DNA of 64,000 bases from NCBI RefSeq assembly GCF_046569695.1, contig NZ_JBKHUI010000014.1, forward strand, positions 1 through 64,000, in the 5' to 3' direction. The notes under the pieces were generated by a model. It was not told the DNA's origin. It saw only the letters and a list, made by a program, of their open reading frames with translations, and searched no databases. The position numbers were made by a program, and so were the translations under genes. Origin of the DNA: Kluyvera sp046569695 (GTDB lineage: Bacteria; Pseudomonadota; Gammaproteobacteria; Enterobacterales; Enterobacteriaceae). Position 1 is the stretch's first letter; the number at the start of each line of letters is the position of its first letter. Below, piece by piece: positions 27,082 to 35,668 of this stretch.

Positions 27082-27507
27082 ATGGCAATGCGTCTTAATG
27101 AAAATCTGGACGATAATGGCGAAATGCATGATATCAACGTGACGCCGTTTATCGATGTCATGTTGGTACTGCTGATTATCTTCATGGTTGCTGCGCCACT
27201 GGCAACCGTAGATGTCAAAGTGAATCTGCCTGCGTCATCCAGCCAACCGCAGCCTCGCCCGGATAAACCGGTCTACCTGTCGGTGAAGGCGGACAAATCG
27301 ATGTTCCTCGGCAATGATCCTGTCACCGACGACAACATGGTGACGGCGATTGATACGCTCACGGAAGGCAAGAAAGATACCACCATCTTCTTCCGCGCGG
27401 ATAAAACCGTGGACTACGAAACGATGATGAAGGTCATGGATACCCTGCACCAGGCGGGCTATCTGAAGATTGGCCTCGTTGGCGAAGAGACCGTCGCGAA
27501 AAAATAA
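27082..27507 (+). CDS. exbD: TonB-system subunit ExbD
   Basis: 141-residue protein with one N-terminal membrane helix and a periplasmic domain. The essential membrane aspartate is Asp25 (VTPFIDVMLVLL). It starts six bases after exbB, and both are expected to be Fur-controlled. The length equals that of E. coli ExbD. Confidence 0.97.
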   Translation: MAMRLNENLDDNGEMHDINVTPFIDVMLVLLIIFMVAAPLATVDVKVNLPASSSQPQPRPDKPVYLSVKADKSMFLGNDPVTDDNMVTAIDTLTEGKKDTTIFFRADKTVDYETMMKVMDTLHQAGYLKIGLVGEETVAKK

Positions 27508-27513
27508 GTATCC

Positions 27514-27546
27514 CGGATGGCGCGTTCTGCGCCATCCGTTATTATT
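27514..27546 (+). terminator. rho-independent terminator of exbBD
   Basis: The stem CGGATGGCGC / GCGCCATCCG with a GTTCT loop is followed by TTATTATT. It closes the exbBD operon before the AT-rich leader of the chemoreceptor gene (27547-27738), in which I see no clear promoter. Confidence 0.85.
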
Positions 27547-27738
27547 CCCCCTGCAATATAATATTTCCCTTAAGTCTTATATATTCCAACCCGCTGTTAA
27601 ATAAAATTAAGTACAACTTAATCTTAGCGATATATTTTTAACAATATAGTGGCTAGCAAGAAATAACCCCTCTACGCTTAATTCTGAACGCTAACAATAA
27701 TATGACGTGAAATTACACCTGCGCGGGCGGAATATATC

Positions 27739-29190
27739 ATGGCAATAATGACGTTTTGGCAGCCCAACGGGCTGTCTCAGAATCTGTTCTCTTTATCCTC
27801 CATTCGCCGCAGAGCGGACCGACTGCTGATGGCGCTGGCCTGGGTGATGTGGGGTGTTTCGCTGGGCGTAGGGGCGATAAACGATAACCTCAGCCTGGCG
27901 CTGCTGGTGGCCACGCTGCTTTCGGTGCTGGGCACATTGATGACGCTCCTTCTTCCCGGCAGATTAATTACCCGGCTGGTCTACGCCTTTATTATGATGG
28001 CCTATTCCGCGCTGCTTATTCAACTGGGCGGTGGCGAGACCGAATACCACTTCTCGGTGTTTGTATTGCTCTCTGCGTTGCTGGCATGGCGAGACTGGCG
28101 GCCATTAATTATGGGTGCGGCCGTTATTGCCGTACATCATCTGGTGTTTAATTATTTACAGGAATATGGCCTGTTTAATATTACCGTATTCATGCATACC
28201 GGGCTGGAAATGGTGGTGATGCACGGGCTGTACGTGGTCGCGCAGACGATATTTCTGGTGCTGCTGGCGGTGCGGATGGAGCAGGATGCCCGTTCGGCCA
28301 GTGAGGTGGCGAAACTGGCCTCGGTTATCAACCGCGAGTCGGGCTTCCTGACGCTTGAGCGTGACAGCAAAACCAGCCGCTCTCCGTTTGCCCGTACCTT
28401 TAGCCTGACGCTGGATGCGATGCGAAATACCCTTGAACAGGTTAGCGGCAACGTCTCTGAGTTGCTTGAAGCTTCGCAAACCTTGCTCCAGCGCAACACC
28501 GCGCTCTCCGAACGTACGGACAACCAGGCGCGCTCGCTGGCGGTAACCGCCAGCGCCATGGAACAGCTCGCCGGGGCAGCCTCGCTTACCAGCGAGAAGG
28601 CCAGCGAAGCGCGGACGCTGGCGGAGCAGGCAAGCGGCGTAGCGCAGGAGGGCGGGGAGAATATTCGCCTGGCAATGGCTTCAATGGCGCATATCCGCGA
28701 CGAATCGCTGAAAATCAACGGGATTCTTGAGCTTATCGACGGTATTGCCTTCCAGACCAATATTCTGTCGCTGAACGCCTCCGTTGAGGCGGCGCGGGCG
28801 GGCGCGCACGGCAAGGGCTTCGCGGTAGTGGCGGCCGAAGTGCGTACGCTGGCGCTACGCTGCGAAGAGGCGGCCCGCGATATTCGCCAGATGATTGCCA
28901 CCTCCGTTGAGCGTACCCATCAGGGGGCGGAGCAGGTTGAACGGGCGGGGAAAACGATGGCGTCGATTATCAGTAATATCGACAGCCTGCAGTCCTGCGT
29001 CGATGTGTTGTTCTCAATGAGCGACCAGCAGAAAACCAGCGTGCTGCAGATGAAAGGCAGCATTGCCACCATCGATGCCAGCGTGCAGGAGAACATCCAG
29101 CACGTGGCCCAAACCATTCAGGTGGCGCATCAACAGCAGCGTCATACCGGTGAATTGAAGTCGGCGATTTCCGTTTTCCGCCTGGTGTAA
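27739..29190 (+). CDS. methyl-accepting chemotaxis protein with polytopic membrane sensor
   Basis: 483 residues. The N-terminal 190 residues hold about six membrane spans, with a His-rich motif (AAVIAVHHLVFNYLQ), instead of the usual two-helix periplasmic sensor. The remainder is a cytoplasmic coiled-coil MCP domain whose hairpin tip reads IDGIAFQTNILSLNASVEAA. No HAMP domain is obvious, and the C-terminus (SAISVFRLV) lacks the NWETF-type tether for CheR. It probably senses a membrane-linked or intracellular cue and feeds CheA. It lies between exbD and the GPH transporter, where E. coli has yghA. The ligand is unknown. Confidence 0.9.
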   Translation: MAIMTFWQPNGLSQNLFSLSSIRRRADRLLMALAWVMWGVSLGVGAINDNLSLALLVATLLSVLGTLMTLLLPGRLITRLVYAFIMMAYSALLIQLGGGETEYHFSVFVLLSALLAWRDWRPLIMGAAVIAVHHLVFNYLQEYGLFNITVFMHTGLEMVVMHGLYVVAQTIFLVLLAVRMEQDARSASEVAKLASVINRESGFLTLERDSKTSRSPFARTFSLTLDAMRNTLEQVSGNVSELLEASQTLLQRNTALSERTDNQARSLAVTASAMEQLAGAASLTSEKASEARTLAEQASGVAQEGGENIRLAMASMAHIRDESLKINGILELIDGIAFQTNILSLNASVEAARAGAHGKGFAVVAAEVRTLALRCEEAARDIRQMIATSVERTHQGAEQVERAGKTMASIISNIDSLQSCVDVLFSMSDQQKTSVLQMKGSIATIDASVQENIQHVAQTIQVAHQQQRHTGELKSAISVFRLV

Positions 29191-29300
29191 GGTCACAAAA
29201 ATGAAAGTGGTATGATAAATCATCCAGTTATGTGACAACTTCCGCAGTTGCCAGAAAACATAATACCAGTACGAAAAATGACAATAGGATTGTCTTAGCC

Positions 29301-29337
29301 ATCCTCCTACATTGAAGCCTCTTCAATTCCGGAGGAT
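29301..29337 (+). promoter_or_regulatory. hairpin that sequesters the ribosome-binding site of the GPH transporter gene
   Basis: ATCCTCC (29301-29307) is exactly complementary to GGAGGAT (29331-29337), which contains the Shine-Dalgarno of the next gene. Inside, ATTGAAG (29311-29317) pairs with CTTCAAT (29321-29327) around a CCT loop, leaving a 3x3 internal loop. Fourteen base pairs therefore bury the ribosome site completely. This suggests translational control by temperature, a small RNA or a protein. Confidence 0.6.
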
Positions 29338-29343
29338 ATTCTC

Positions 29344-30771
29344 GTGGCAAATGACAGCAAATTGTCTATCGCAGAAAAGCTGGGATATGGCATGGGCGAC
29401 GCCGCTTGCGGCATCGTCTACTCTTCTGTAACGATGTTTTTGACCTGGTTTTACACGGATATTTACGGCCTCTCCGCCGCGGCGGTTGGGGTGATGTTCC
29501 TGGTGACCCGCGTGCTTGACGCCATCACCGACCCGCTGACCGGCATCGTCGCCGACCGGGTGAAAACCCGCTGGGGCCATTTCCGCCCGTGGCTTATCTG
29601 GTTTGCTATTCCCTATGCCGTGCTGGCGGTGATGACCTTCACCACGCCTGCGTTCGGCGCTTCGGGCAAGCTGGTTTACGCTTACCTGACCTACACCTTA
29701 CTGATGCTGTGCTACACCTTTATCAACATCCCTTACTGCGCATTGGGCGGGGTGATCACCCGCGATGAAAAAGATCGTCTGTCGGCGCAGTCCTATCGCT
29801 TTACGATCTCCTCTATTGCCGGGCTGATGGTCTCCGTGGCAACGCTGTTCCTGGTCGATTATCTGGGCAAAGAGGACAAGCAGTTTGGCTTCCAGGCCAC
29901 CATGGGAATTATGGGGTTGATTGCCATCGTGATGCTGGCGTTCTGCTTCTTCTCTACCAAAGAGCGCGTGGCGCCTGCGGTTGAGCAGCAGGGCAGTATT
30001 CGTGAAGACCTCCGTTCGCTGCTGGCAAACGATCAGTGGCGGATCGTGGCGATCATTACTTTCTTCTCCAGCATGGCGGGCGTGATGCGCAGCGCCGCCA
30101 CGCTCTACTATGCCACCTACCTGATGATGGGCGGCGTGGAGTCTGCGGCGGGTACGGCGATGAAGTCGGCCTTTGTCTCAACCAGCGTGGTTGGCACTAT
30201 TATCGGCAGCATCGCCGCCGGCTGGCTGGCGAAGCGTTATCGTGCGGTTTCGCTGTTCAAAAATATCAACCTGCTGCTGGTGGCGGTGGGCGTGGTGATG
30301 TTCTTTGTGCCGCCGACCTGGCTGCCGGTCGTCTTCCCGCTCTATTTCCTCGTCGGCTTCTTCCACCAGATGTATCAACCGTTTAAGTGGAACATGATGG
30401 CCAACGCCGCCGACTACGGCGAGTGGAAATTTGGCCGCCGTATTACCGGCCTTTCCTATTCCGGCAACCTGTTTGCGCTGAAAATGGGCATGGCGGTAGC
30501 CGGTGCGGTGGTGGGCTTCTCGCTGGGGCTGTTTGGCTATCAGGCGGGCGTCAGCGAACAAACGCCGATGGCGACGATGGGTATTGTTGGTCTGTTGACG
30601 CTTGGGCCATCGCTCTCTTACCTGGTGCTGTGGTGGTTGTCCCGCTTCTATAAACTCGACGACCAGAAAATGGCGATGATTCAACGTGACCTCTCCGCTC
30701 GCCAGCAGGCAGGTTCCCCGGCGACAACCGCAGAGCCACAGGCGGTTGACGGCGAATTAAGTAAAGCTTGA
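29344..30771 (+). CDS. GPH-family glycoside:cation symporter (XynP/YagG-like)
   Basis: 475-residue inner-membrane transporter of the glycoside-pentoside-hexuronide family (MelB, XynP, YagG). The N-terminal motif EKLGYGMGDAACGIVY, the loop DPLTGIVADRVKTRWG and the later ANAADYGEWKFGRRITG are diagnostic. The start is GTG at 29344, eight bases after GGAGGA. It lies ten bases before a GH43 glycosidase gene, so the cargo is probably a short xylo- or arabino-oligosaccharide that the enzyme then splits inside the cell. Confidence 0.9.
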   Translation: MANDSKLSIAEKLGYGMGDAACGIVYSSVTMFLTWFYTDIYGLSAAAVGVMFLVTRVLDAITDPLTGIVADRVKTRWGHFRPWLIWFAIPYAVLAVMTFTTPAFGASGKLVYAYLTYTLLMLCYTFINIPYCALGGVITRDEKDRLSAQSYRFTISSIAGLMVSVATLFLVDYLGKEDKQFGFQATMGIMGLIAIVMLAFCFFSTKERVAPAVEQQGSIREDLRSLLANDQWRIVAIITFFSSMAGVMRSAATLYYATYLMMGGVESAAGTAMKSAFVSTSVVGTIIGSIAAGWLAKRYRAVSLFKNINLLLVAVGVVMFFVPPTWLPVVFPLYFLVGFFHQMYQPFKWNMMANAADYGEWKFGRRITGLSYSGNLFALKMGMAVAGAVVGFSLGLFGYQAGVSEQTPMATMGIVGLLTLGPSLSYLVLWWLSRFYKLDDQKMAMIQRDLSARQQAGSPATTAEPQAVDGELSKA

Positions 30772-30781
30772 GGAGGGTGAG

Positions 30782-32314
30782 ATGACGCAATCTGAATATC
30801 AGAACCCGATTCTGTGCGCAGACTATTCGGACCCGGATATCGTCCGGGTCGGGGATGACTTTTTTATGGTCTCCTCCAGTTTTAACCATATGCCCGCGCT
30901 GCCAATTCTGCATTCGACGGACCTGGTCAACTGGCAGATTATCAACCACGTTTTCGACGCGCTGCCGCTGCCTGGCTACGACGAATATCAGCCGGGAAAA
31001 GGGGTGTGGGCACCGTCAATTCGCTGGCATGACGATAAGCTGTGGGTGTTTTTCAGCACGCCGGATGAAGGCATTTTCATGTGCCAGACCGACGACCCTT
31101 GGGGGAGATGGAGCGCGCCGCACTGCGTTCAGCCCGCGAAAGGCTGGATTGACCCCTGCCCGTTCTGGGATGACAACGGCGACGCCTGGCTGGTGCATGC
31201 TTTTGCCCATAGCCGTAGCGGCATCAAGCATAAGCTGCAGCTGTTTGCTATGTCGCCTGACGGTACTTCTCTTCTGGGCGAAGGGCGCATCATCTATGAC
31301 GGCAGCTGCGATCAGCCGACGCTGGAAGGGCCAAAAGTCTATAAGCGCGGCGGCTGGTACTACATTTTTGCCCCAGCGGGCAGTGTGGAGACAGGCTGGG
31401 AAACCGTGCTGCGCGCCAGCAGTATGACCGGGCCGTGGGAAGCCAGAAACGTCCTGTTCCAGGGCGATACGCCGGTGAATGGCCCGCATCAGGGCGGCTG
31501 GGTGGAGCTGGACGACGGTGAATGCTGGTTTGTGCACTTCCAGGATGCGCACCTCTACGGGCGGATTGTCCATCTGCAGCCGATGCGTTGGGAGCAGGAT
31601 GGCTGGCCGCGTATCGGCGAGCCGATTGGCGATGAAGGGGAAGGGCAGCCGGTGATGCGCTGGGCGCGTCCGGCAAGCCTGCCGCCGTCGCCGCGCTGCT
31701 TGCCGCAAACTGACGATAGCTTCGCGCGCGGCGTACCGGGCCTGCAGTGGCAATGGCAGGCTAACCCGCGCGCAGAGTGGCTGCTGCCGGGCAACGACCG
31801 CCTCAATTTACGCTGCTGTCCGCTGCCGCAAGGTAAGGATAAAGGCAACGTTTACTGGCTGCCTAACCTGCTGCTGCAAAAATTCCCCGCCTGGCAGTTT
31901 ACTGCCCGGACGTCGCTGACCTTGAAGGCGGCGGAAAACGGTGATGCGGGCGGTCTGATTATCTACGGTGAGCGCTACGCGGCGCTGCTGCTGGAAAAAT
32001 GGGACGGTGAGCATCAGCTGCTTTGGGTGACGGGCTGGATGAGCGATGCCGGTATTGTGCGCGAAAGCCGTCAGGTTATCGCGCCGCTGAACGTTGGGCG
32101 CTGCGAGCTAAAGGTTAGCGTGACCCGAGGAGGCATTTGCCGCTTCGCCTGGCGTGAACCTGAGGGAAGCTGGCAGTCGGTGACGCCGCCGTTCGCGGCG
32201 GGCAAAGGTAAATGGGTGGGGGCCAAAGTGGGGCTTGTCGCGCTGACGAAGAACGCGTTGGTATCTCAGGGTTCCTGCGGGTTTGACTATTTTGCGACGG
32301 ATATTACCGGCTGA
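30782..32314 (+). CDS. GH43-family glycosidase (beta-xylosidase / arabinofuranosidase type)
   Basis: 510-residue cytoplasmic hydrolase. The five-bladed propeller domain (about 1-300) has the GH43 residues in place: general base Asp17 in CADYSDPDIVRV, modulating Asp in WIDPCPFWDD, and general acid Glu in TLEGPKVYKRGG. A C-terminal beta-sandwich of the concanavalin-like type follows (about 310-510). It differs clearly from E. coli YagH/XynB, so another GH43 subfamily is likely and the preferred sugar is uncertain. AGGAGG precedes the ATG. Its end overlaps the converging gene on the other strand by 28 bases. Confidence 0.88.
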   Translation: MTQSEYQNPILCADYSDPDIVRVGDDFFMVSSSFNHMPALPILHSTDLVNWQIINHVFDALPLPGYDEYQPGKGVWAPSIRWHDDKLWVFFSTPDEGIFMCQTDDPWGRWSAPHCVQPAKGWIDPCPFWDDNGDAWLVHAFAHSRSGIKHKLQLFAMSPDGTSLLGEGRIIYDGSCDQPTLEGPKVYKRGGWYYIFAPAGSVETGWETVLRASSMTGPWEARNVLFQGDTPVNGPHQGGWVELDDGECWFVHFQDAHLYGRIVHLQPMRWEQDGWPRIGEPIGDEGEGQPVMRWARPASLPPSPRCLPQTDDSFARGVPGLQWQWQANPRAEWLLPGNDRLNLRCCPLPQGKDKGNVYWLPNLLLQKFPAWQFTARTSLTLKAAENGDAGGLIIYGERYAALLLEKWDGEHQLLWVTGWMSDAGIVRESRQVIAPLNVGRCELKVSVTRGGICRFAWREPEGSWQSVTPPFAAGKGKWVGAKVGLVALTKNALVSQGSCGFDYFATDITG

Positions 32315-32730
32315 TCCGGGCGTTTCTCGTCATCTTTATCGAGTTTAAGAATGACGTTTGAGGTCCGGTAGTCACCATCGGCGAGGCCGCGGCTGATTTC
32401 AAGGGTCGCGGTTTCGCGGTGCAGCACGTGCTGATAGCTGGCTTCGGTATGGGCGAGGATTTTATCGCGCAGGTGCGGATAACGTTCCATCACCTCACAC
32501 AGCGCGGCGCCAAAGATCTCTTCTTTGACCTGATAGGCATAGATGTCGCGGCGATTCTTCCACTTCATTTTGACCAATGCAGCGGTGAGCGGGACGGAAG
32601 GGTTGGAGATGCGGCGACCCTCGGCGTTTTTGTCATCGCGCAGGGCCTGAAGGTTACGCTGCAAGAGCGTTTCATCGCTTACCGGTTGGCTTAACGATAT
32701 ATTAGCCTGATTAACATCGACAAGTTTCAT
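32287..32730 (-). CDS. hypothetical protein, second gene of a two-gene operon
   Basis: 147 residues, soluble and charged, no signal peptide or membrane span. I do not recognise the family. The middle (AALVKMKWKNRRDIYAYQVK) is basic and the C-terminus is acidic and disordered (KLDKDDEKRPDQPVIS). It starts two bases after the stop of the 131-residue gene, so the two are almost certainly co-translated. Its 3' end overlaps the GH43 gene by 28 bases. Confidence 0.75.
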   Translation of the reverse strand: MKLVDVNQANISLSQPVSDETLLQRNLQALRDDKNAEGRRISNPSVPLTAALVKMKWKNRRDIYAYQVKEEIFGAALCEVMERYPHLRDKILAHTEASYQHVLHRETATLEISRGLADGDYRTSNVILKLDKDDEKRPDQPVISVAK

Positions 32731-32732
32731 AC

Positions 32733-33128
32733 TTACTTATCCGTTAAATTATAAAAAAGCGGCGTGACTTTTTCCTGTGTCATTAAATTAAGCCAAATTT
32801 CATTGCCATTATCATTTATCTCCTGGGTTTTTAACTCAATAATTTGACTTAACTCCAGTGAAGAGATCTCCCCCTGAACAACCAGGTTATTTAGCATAAG
32901 GGCAAAGGCTTCAATTTTTGCAACGCGATATAATCTATCCTTAATATGACGATCGCGCTCTTCCAGCAATGGGTTACGTGATTGACCACCACTTATCAAT
33001 ATCTCATCCTGCCAGTCTGCCAGCGAAGCCTTTTCTGGCTCCGCCTGCGTGCTGGCCTTCACCTCCTGTGCCTCGCTGTCTACGGCGGAGATACAGAAGC
33101 GGGCTGGGATAAGGGTTTCAGCGATCAT
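32733..33128 (-). CDS. hypothetical protein, first gene of a two-gene operon
   Basis: 131 residues, soluble, not recognised. The central stretch (NPLLEERDRHIKDRLYRVAK, then EAFALMLNNLVVQGE) looks like a helical pair. The N-terminal 40 residues are Ala/Glu-rich and probably flexible. It is transcribed away from the 33232 gene from a region with a TATAAT on the minus strand (33167-33172). Partner of the 147-residue protein in one operon. The codon use is like neighbouring genes, with slightly more A/T at the 3' end. Confidence 0.75.
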   Translation of the reverse strand: MIAETLIPARFCISAVDSEAQEVKASTQAEPEKASLADWQDEILISGGQSRNPLLEERDRHIKDRLYRVAKIEAFALMLNNLVVQGEISSLELSQIIELKTQEINDNGNEIWLNLMTQEKVTPLFYNLTDK

Positions 33129-33182
33129 ATACCTGTCATCTTTCGAATGGCTGGAAAGTGTTTTTTATTATAGTGAGGTTCG

Positions 33183-33211
33183 TTGACATTATCATGGTGC
33201 ACTTTTAAAAT
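33183..33211 (+). promoter_or_regulatory. strong sigma-70 promoter
   Basis: TTGACA and TAAAAT are separated by 17 bases, close to the ideal promoter, and lead into the gene at 33232 with a leader of only about 15 bases. A TATAAT on the other strand (33167-33172) overlaps this region, so the divergent promoters probably compete. Confidence 0.7.
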
Positions 33212-33231
33212 CAAAAAAAGTGGAGAAAACC

Positions 33232-33741
33232 ATGAGCGGTATTATTTATTTTGTGATGGTGTTGCTACTACTCACCGCCGTTATTTTAATTTTTCTGTAT
33301 GGTCAAAATAACGAATCGTCTGATACCAATAATGAAACCGTTACGCCTTTGGCCCCTGCGCCACTCAGCAAAGATGAAGGTGAAAATCATTTCGCCAGCC
33401 TGATGAGCAGTATCACCCCGGTGTGGTACTGGCGTATTAATCATGAGTATATCGACTTCCTGCAATCCACCATCAAGCGCATGTCGATAGACGAACTAAA
33501 AGAGACGCCAGGGCTGTTCGAAGCGCAGGATCGCTGCCGCAACCTCAACGGCGCGGTCTATGAGTATTATGATGAAATCAAACGCCGCTGTCTCAAAGGC
33601 GAGCGCGTTGCGCCGGTCGACCCGGTAGTGGTGAGCTTAAAGCAGTGCTACCAGGAGTTTGCTCACGAAGCTTATCCTGAGCTGGTCGGCCTGGTGTGGC
33701 CTGACTATCGGCGTCCGTTTATTCGTCCCCATGATGTGTGA
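33232..33741 (+). CDS. hypothetical membrane-anchored protein
   Basis: 169 residues with one N-terminal helix (SGIIYFVMVLLLLTAVILIF) and a soluble part probably facing the cytoplasm or periplasm as a single domain (VWYWRINHEYIDFLQSTI, RRCLKGERVAPVDP). I do not recognise the family. GTGGAG lies six bases before the ATG at 33232; the upstream in-frame ATG at 33220 falls on the ribosome site itself and is not used. It is divergent from the 131/147-residue pair and 70 bases before yqhA. Confidence 0.75.
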   Translation: MSGIIYFVMVLLLLTAVILIFLYGQNNESSDTNNETVTPLAPAPLSKDEGENHFASLMSSITPVWYWRINHEYIDFLQSTIKRMSIDELKETPGLFEAQDRCRNLNGAVYEYYDEIKRRCLKGERVAPVDPVVVSLKQCYQEFAHEAYPELVGLVWPDYRRPFIRPHDV

Positions 33742-33811
33742 TTACATCTGTTGTTATGATGTTGCATAGTTGCGATATACTAAGCCGAATTTGACTGACG
33801 AACAGGACATT

Positions 33812-34306
33812 ATGGAACGTTTTCTGGAAAATGCGATGTACGCGTCGCGATGGATTCTGGCCCCGGTCTACTTCGGTCTTTCGCTGGCGCTGCTGGCGTT
33901 AACCCTGAAGTTCTTTCAGGAGATCCTTCACGTTCTGCCGAATATTTTCAGCATGGCGGAAGCGGATCTTATCCTGACGCTGCTGTCGCTGGTGGATATG
34001 ACGCTGGTGGGCGGGCTGCTGGTGATGGTGATGTTTTCCGGCTATGAAAACTTTGTCTCGCAGTTGGATATCAGCGAGCACAAAGAGAAGCTCAACTGGC
34101 TGGGGAAAATGGATGCGACCTCGCTGAAGAACAAGGTTGCCGCGTCGATTGTGGCTATCTCTTCTATTCACCTGCTGCGCGTGTTTATGGATGCCAAAAA
34201 CGTGCCGGACAACAAGCTGATGTGGTACGTGATTATCCACCTGACGTTTGTGCTGTCGGCGTTTGTGATGGGCTATCTGGATAGCCTGACTCGCGGGAAA
34301 AAATAA
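33812..34306 (+). CDS. yqhA: UPF0114 membrane protein YqhA
   Basis: 164-residue inner-membrane protein, identical in length to E. coli YqhA, with four hydrophobic segments. The conserved block SIVAISSIHLLRVFMDA is visible. The ATG at 33812 follows CAGGA. The frame is open from 33770, but this start fits the family. Function is not known. Confidence 0.93.
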   Translation: MERFLENAMYASRWILAPVYFGLSLALLALTLKFFQEILHVLPNIFSMAEADLILTLLSLVDMTLVGGLLVMVMFSGYENFVSQLDISEHKEKLNWLGKMDATSLKNKVAASIVAISSIHLLRVFMDAKNVPDNKLMWYVIIHLTFVLSAFVMGYLDSLTRGKK

Positions 34307-34316
34307 CGATATAAAT

Positions 34317-34411
34317 GCCTTATCCGGCACGTTTGTAGGCCGGATAAGGTATCGCCGCCATCCGGCAATGTGCGCCGGGCTGCCTGATGGCGCTACGCTT
34401 ATCAGGCCTAC
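34317..34411. repeat. BIME with three REP units
   Basis: REP units GCCTTATCCGGCACGTTTGT, GCCGGATAAGGTATCGCCGC and TGCCTGATGGCGCTACGCTT alternate in orientation between the convergent yqhA and yghZ genes. Confidence 0.85.
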
Positions 34412-34423
34412 ATGTTCGAGCTT

Positions 34424-35464
34424 TTACTTATCTGACGACGCCTGCCACAAATTCAACTGCCCATCGGCAACATGCTTATCAATCTGCGCCAGTTCCTCTG
34501 CCGAAAAGCTCAGATTCTCCAGCGCCTTCACGTTCTCCTCAATTTGCTCCGGGCGGCTTGCGCCAATCAACACCGAGGTCACGCGGCTGTCTTTCAGCAG
34601 CCAGCTTAGCGCCATCTGCGCCATCGACTGACCGCGCTGCTGCGCCATCTCGTTGAGCAAACGCAGGCTGTTGAGGTTGCTCTCGCTCAGCATCTTCTCC
34701 GTCAGGCCGCGCGCCTTTTTCCCTTCCGTCTGCATACGGGAACCTTCCGGAATACCGTTCAGGTATTTGCCGGTCAGCAGCCCCTGCGCCAGCGGGGTAA
34801 AGGCAATACAGCCTACGCCGTTGTGCTCAAGGGTATTCAGCAGGCCGCTCTTGTCCACCCAGCGGTTCAGCAGGTTATAAGAAGGTTGATGGATCAGCAG
34901 CGGGATCTTCCATTCGCGCAGCAGTTCAACCATCGTCTGGGTGCGTTCGGAAGAGTAGGAGGAGATGCCCACGTACAGCGCTTTCCCGCTCTGCACCGCC
35001 TGCGCTAACGCCGCGGCGGTCTCTTCCATCGGCGTTTTCTCATCCACGCGGTGGGAATAGAAGATATCCACGTACTCCAGCCCCATACGCTGCAGGCTCT
35101 GGTCGAGGCTTGCCAGCAGATATTTGCGAGAGCCGCCGGAGCCGTAAGGCCCAGGCCACATGTCGTAACCGGCCTTGGTAGAGATAATCAGCTCATCGCG
35201 ATAGCCCGCGAAGTCTTCCCGCAGCAGGCGGCCAAAGTTCTCCTCGGCGCTGCCCGGCGGCGGCCCGTAGTTATTGGCCAGATCGAAATGGGTGATGCCG
35301 CAGTCAAAGGCTTTGCGCAGCAGCGCGCGCTGGCCATCGAGGGCGCTGATATGGCCGAAACTGTGCCATAGGCCGAGGGACAGCGCCGGAAGTTGTAAAC
35401 CGCTGCGGCCGCAGTAGCGATACTGCATCTGTTCATAACGGGCTGGGTTTGCTTGCCAGGCCAT
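34424..35464 (-). CDS. yghZ: L-glyceraldehyde 3-phosphate reductase YghZ (Gpr)
   Basis: 346-residue aldo-keto reductase of the AKR14 group. It reduces L-glyceraldehyde 3-phosphate and methylglyoxal with NADPH. The tetrad residues lie in FDLANNYGPPPGS, ISTKAGYDMW and IFYSHRVDEKTP. The start at 35464 (MAWQANP) follows AAGGAG and gives the E. coli length. The frame runs on to 35524. It is divergent from yghW. Confidence 0.95.
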   Translation of the reverse strand: MAWQANPARYEQMQYRYCGRSGLQLPALSLGLWHSFGHISALDGQRALLRKAFDCGITHFDLANNYGPPPGSAEENFGRLLREDFAGYRDELIISTKAGYDMWPGPYGSGGSRKYLLASLDQSLQRMGLEYVDIFYSHRVDEKTPMEETAAALAQAVQSGKALYVGISSYSSERTQTMVELLREWKIPLLIHQPSYNLLNRWVDKSGLLNTLEHNGVGCIAFTPLAQGLLTGKYLNGIPEGSRMQTEGKKARGLTEKMLSESNLNSLRLLNEMAQQRGQSMAQMALSWLLKDSRVTSVLIGASRPEQIEENVKALENLSFSAEELAQIDKHVADGQLNLWQASSDK

Positions 35465-35668
35465 AAAGTCTCCTTCTCTTTTTATTTTGAAACGCTGTTC
35501 CCAGCGTACTTTTTTTTGTGACACACGCCCGTTGTGCCGATCACACTGTCATAGATGAGGATGAAAAATACGCGCTTTATTCCTCTTTAGGGGTAGCCCT
35601 TAAATAGCGCTAGCCATCGCTCAAAAAATCGCTATATAATTTTATATATAACGATTAAGGGCGTAGAG

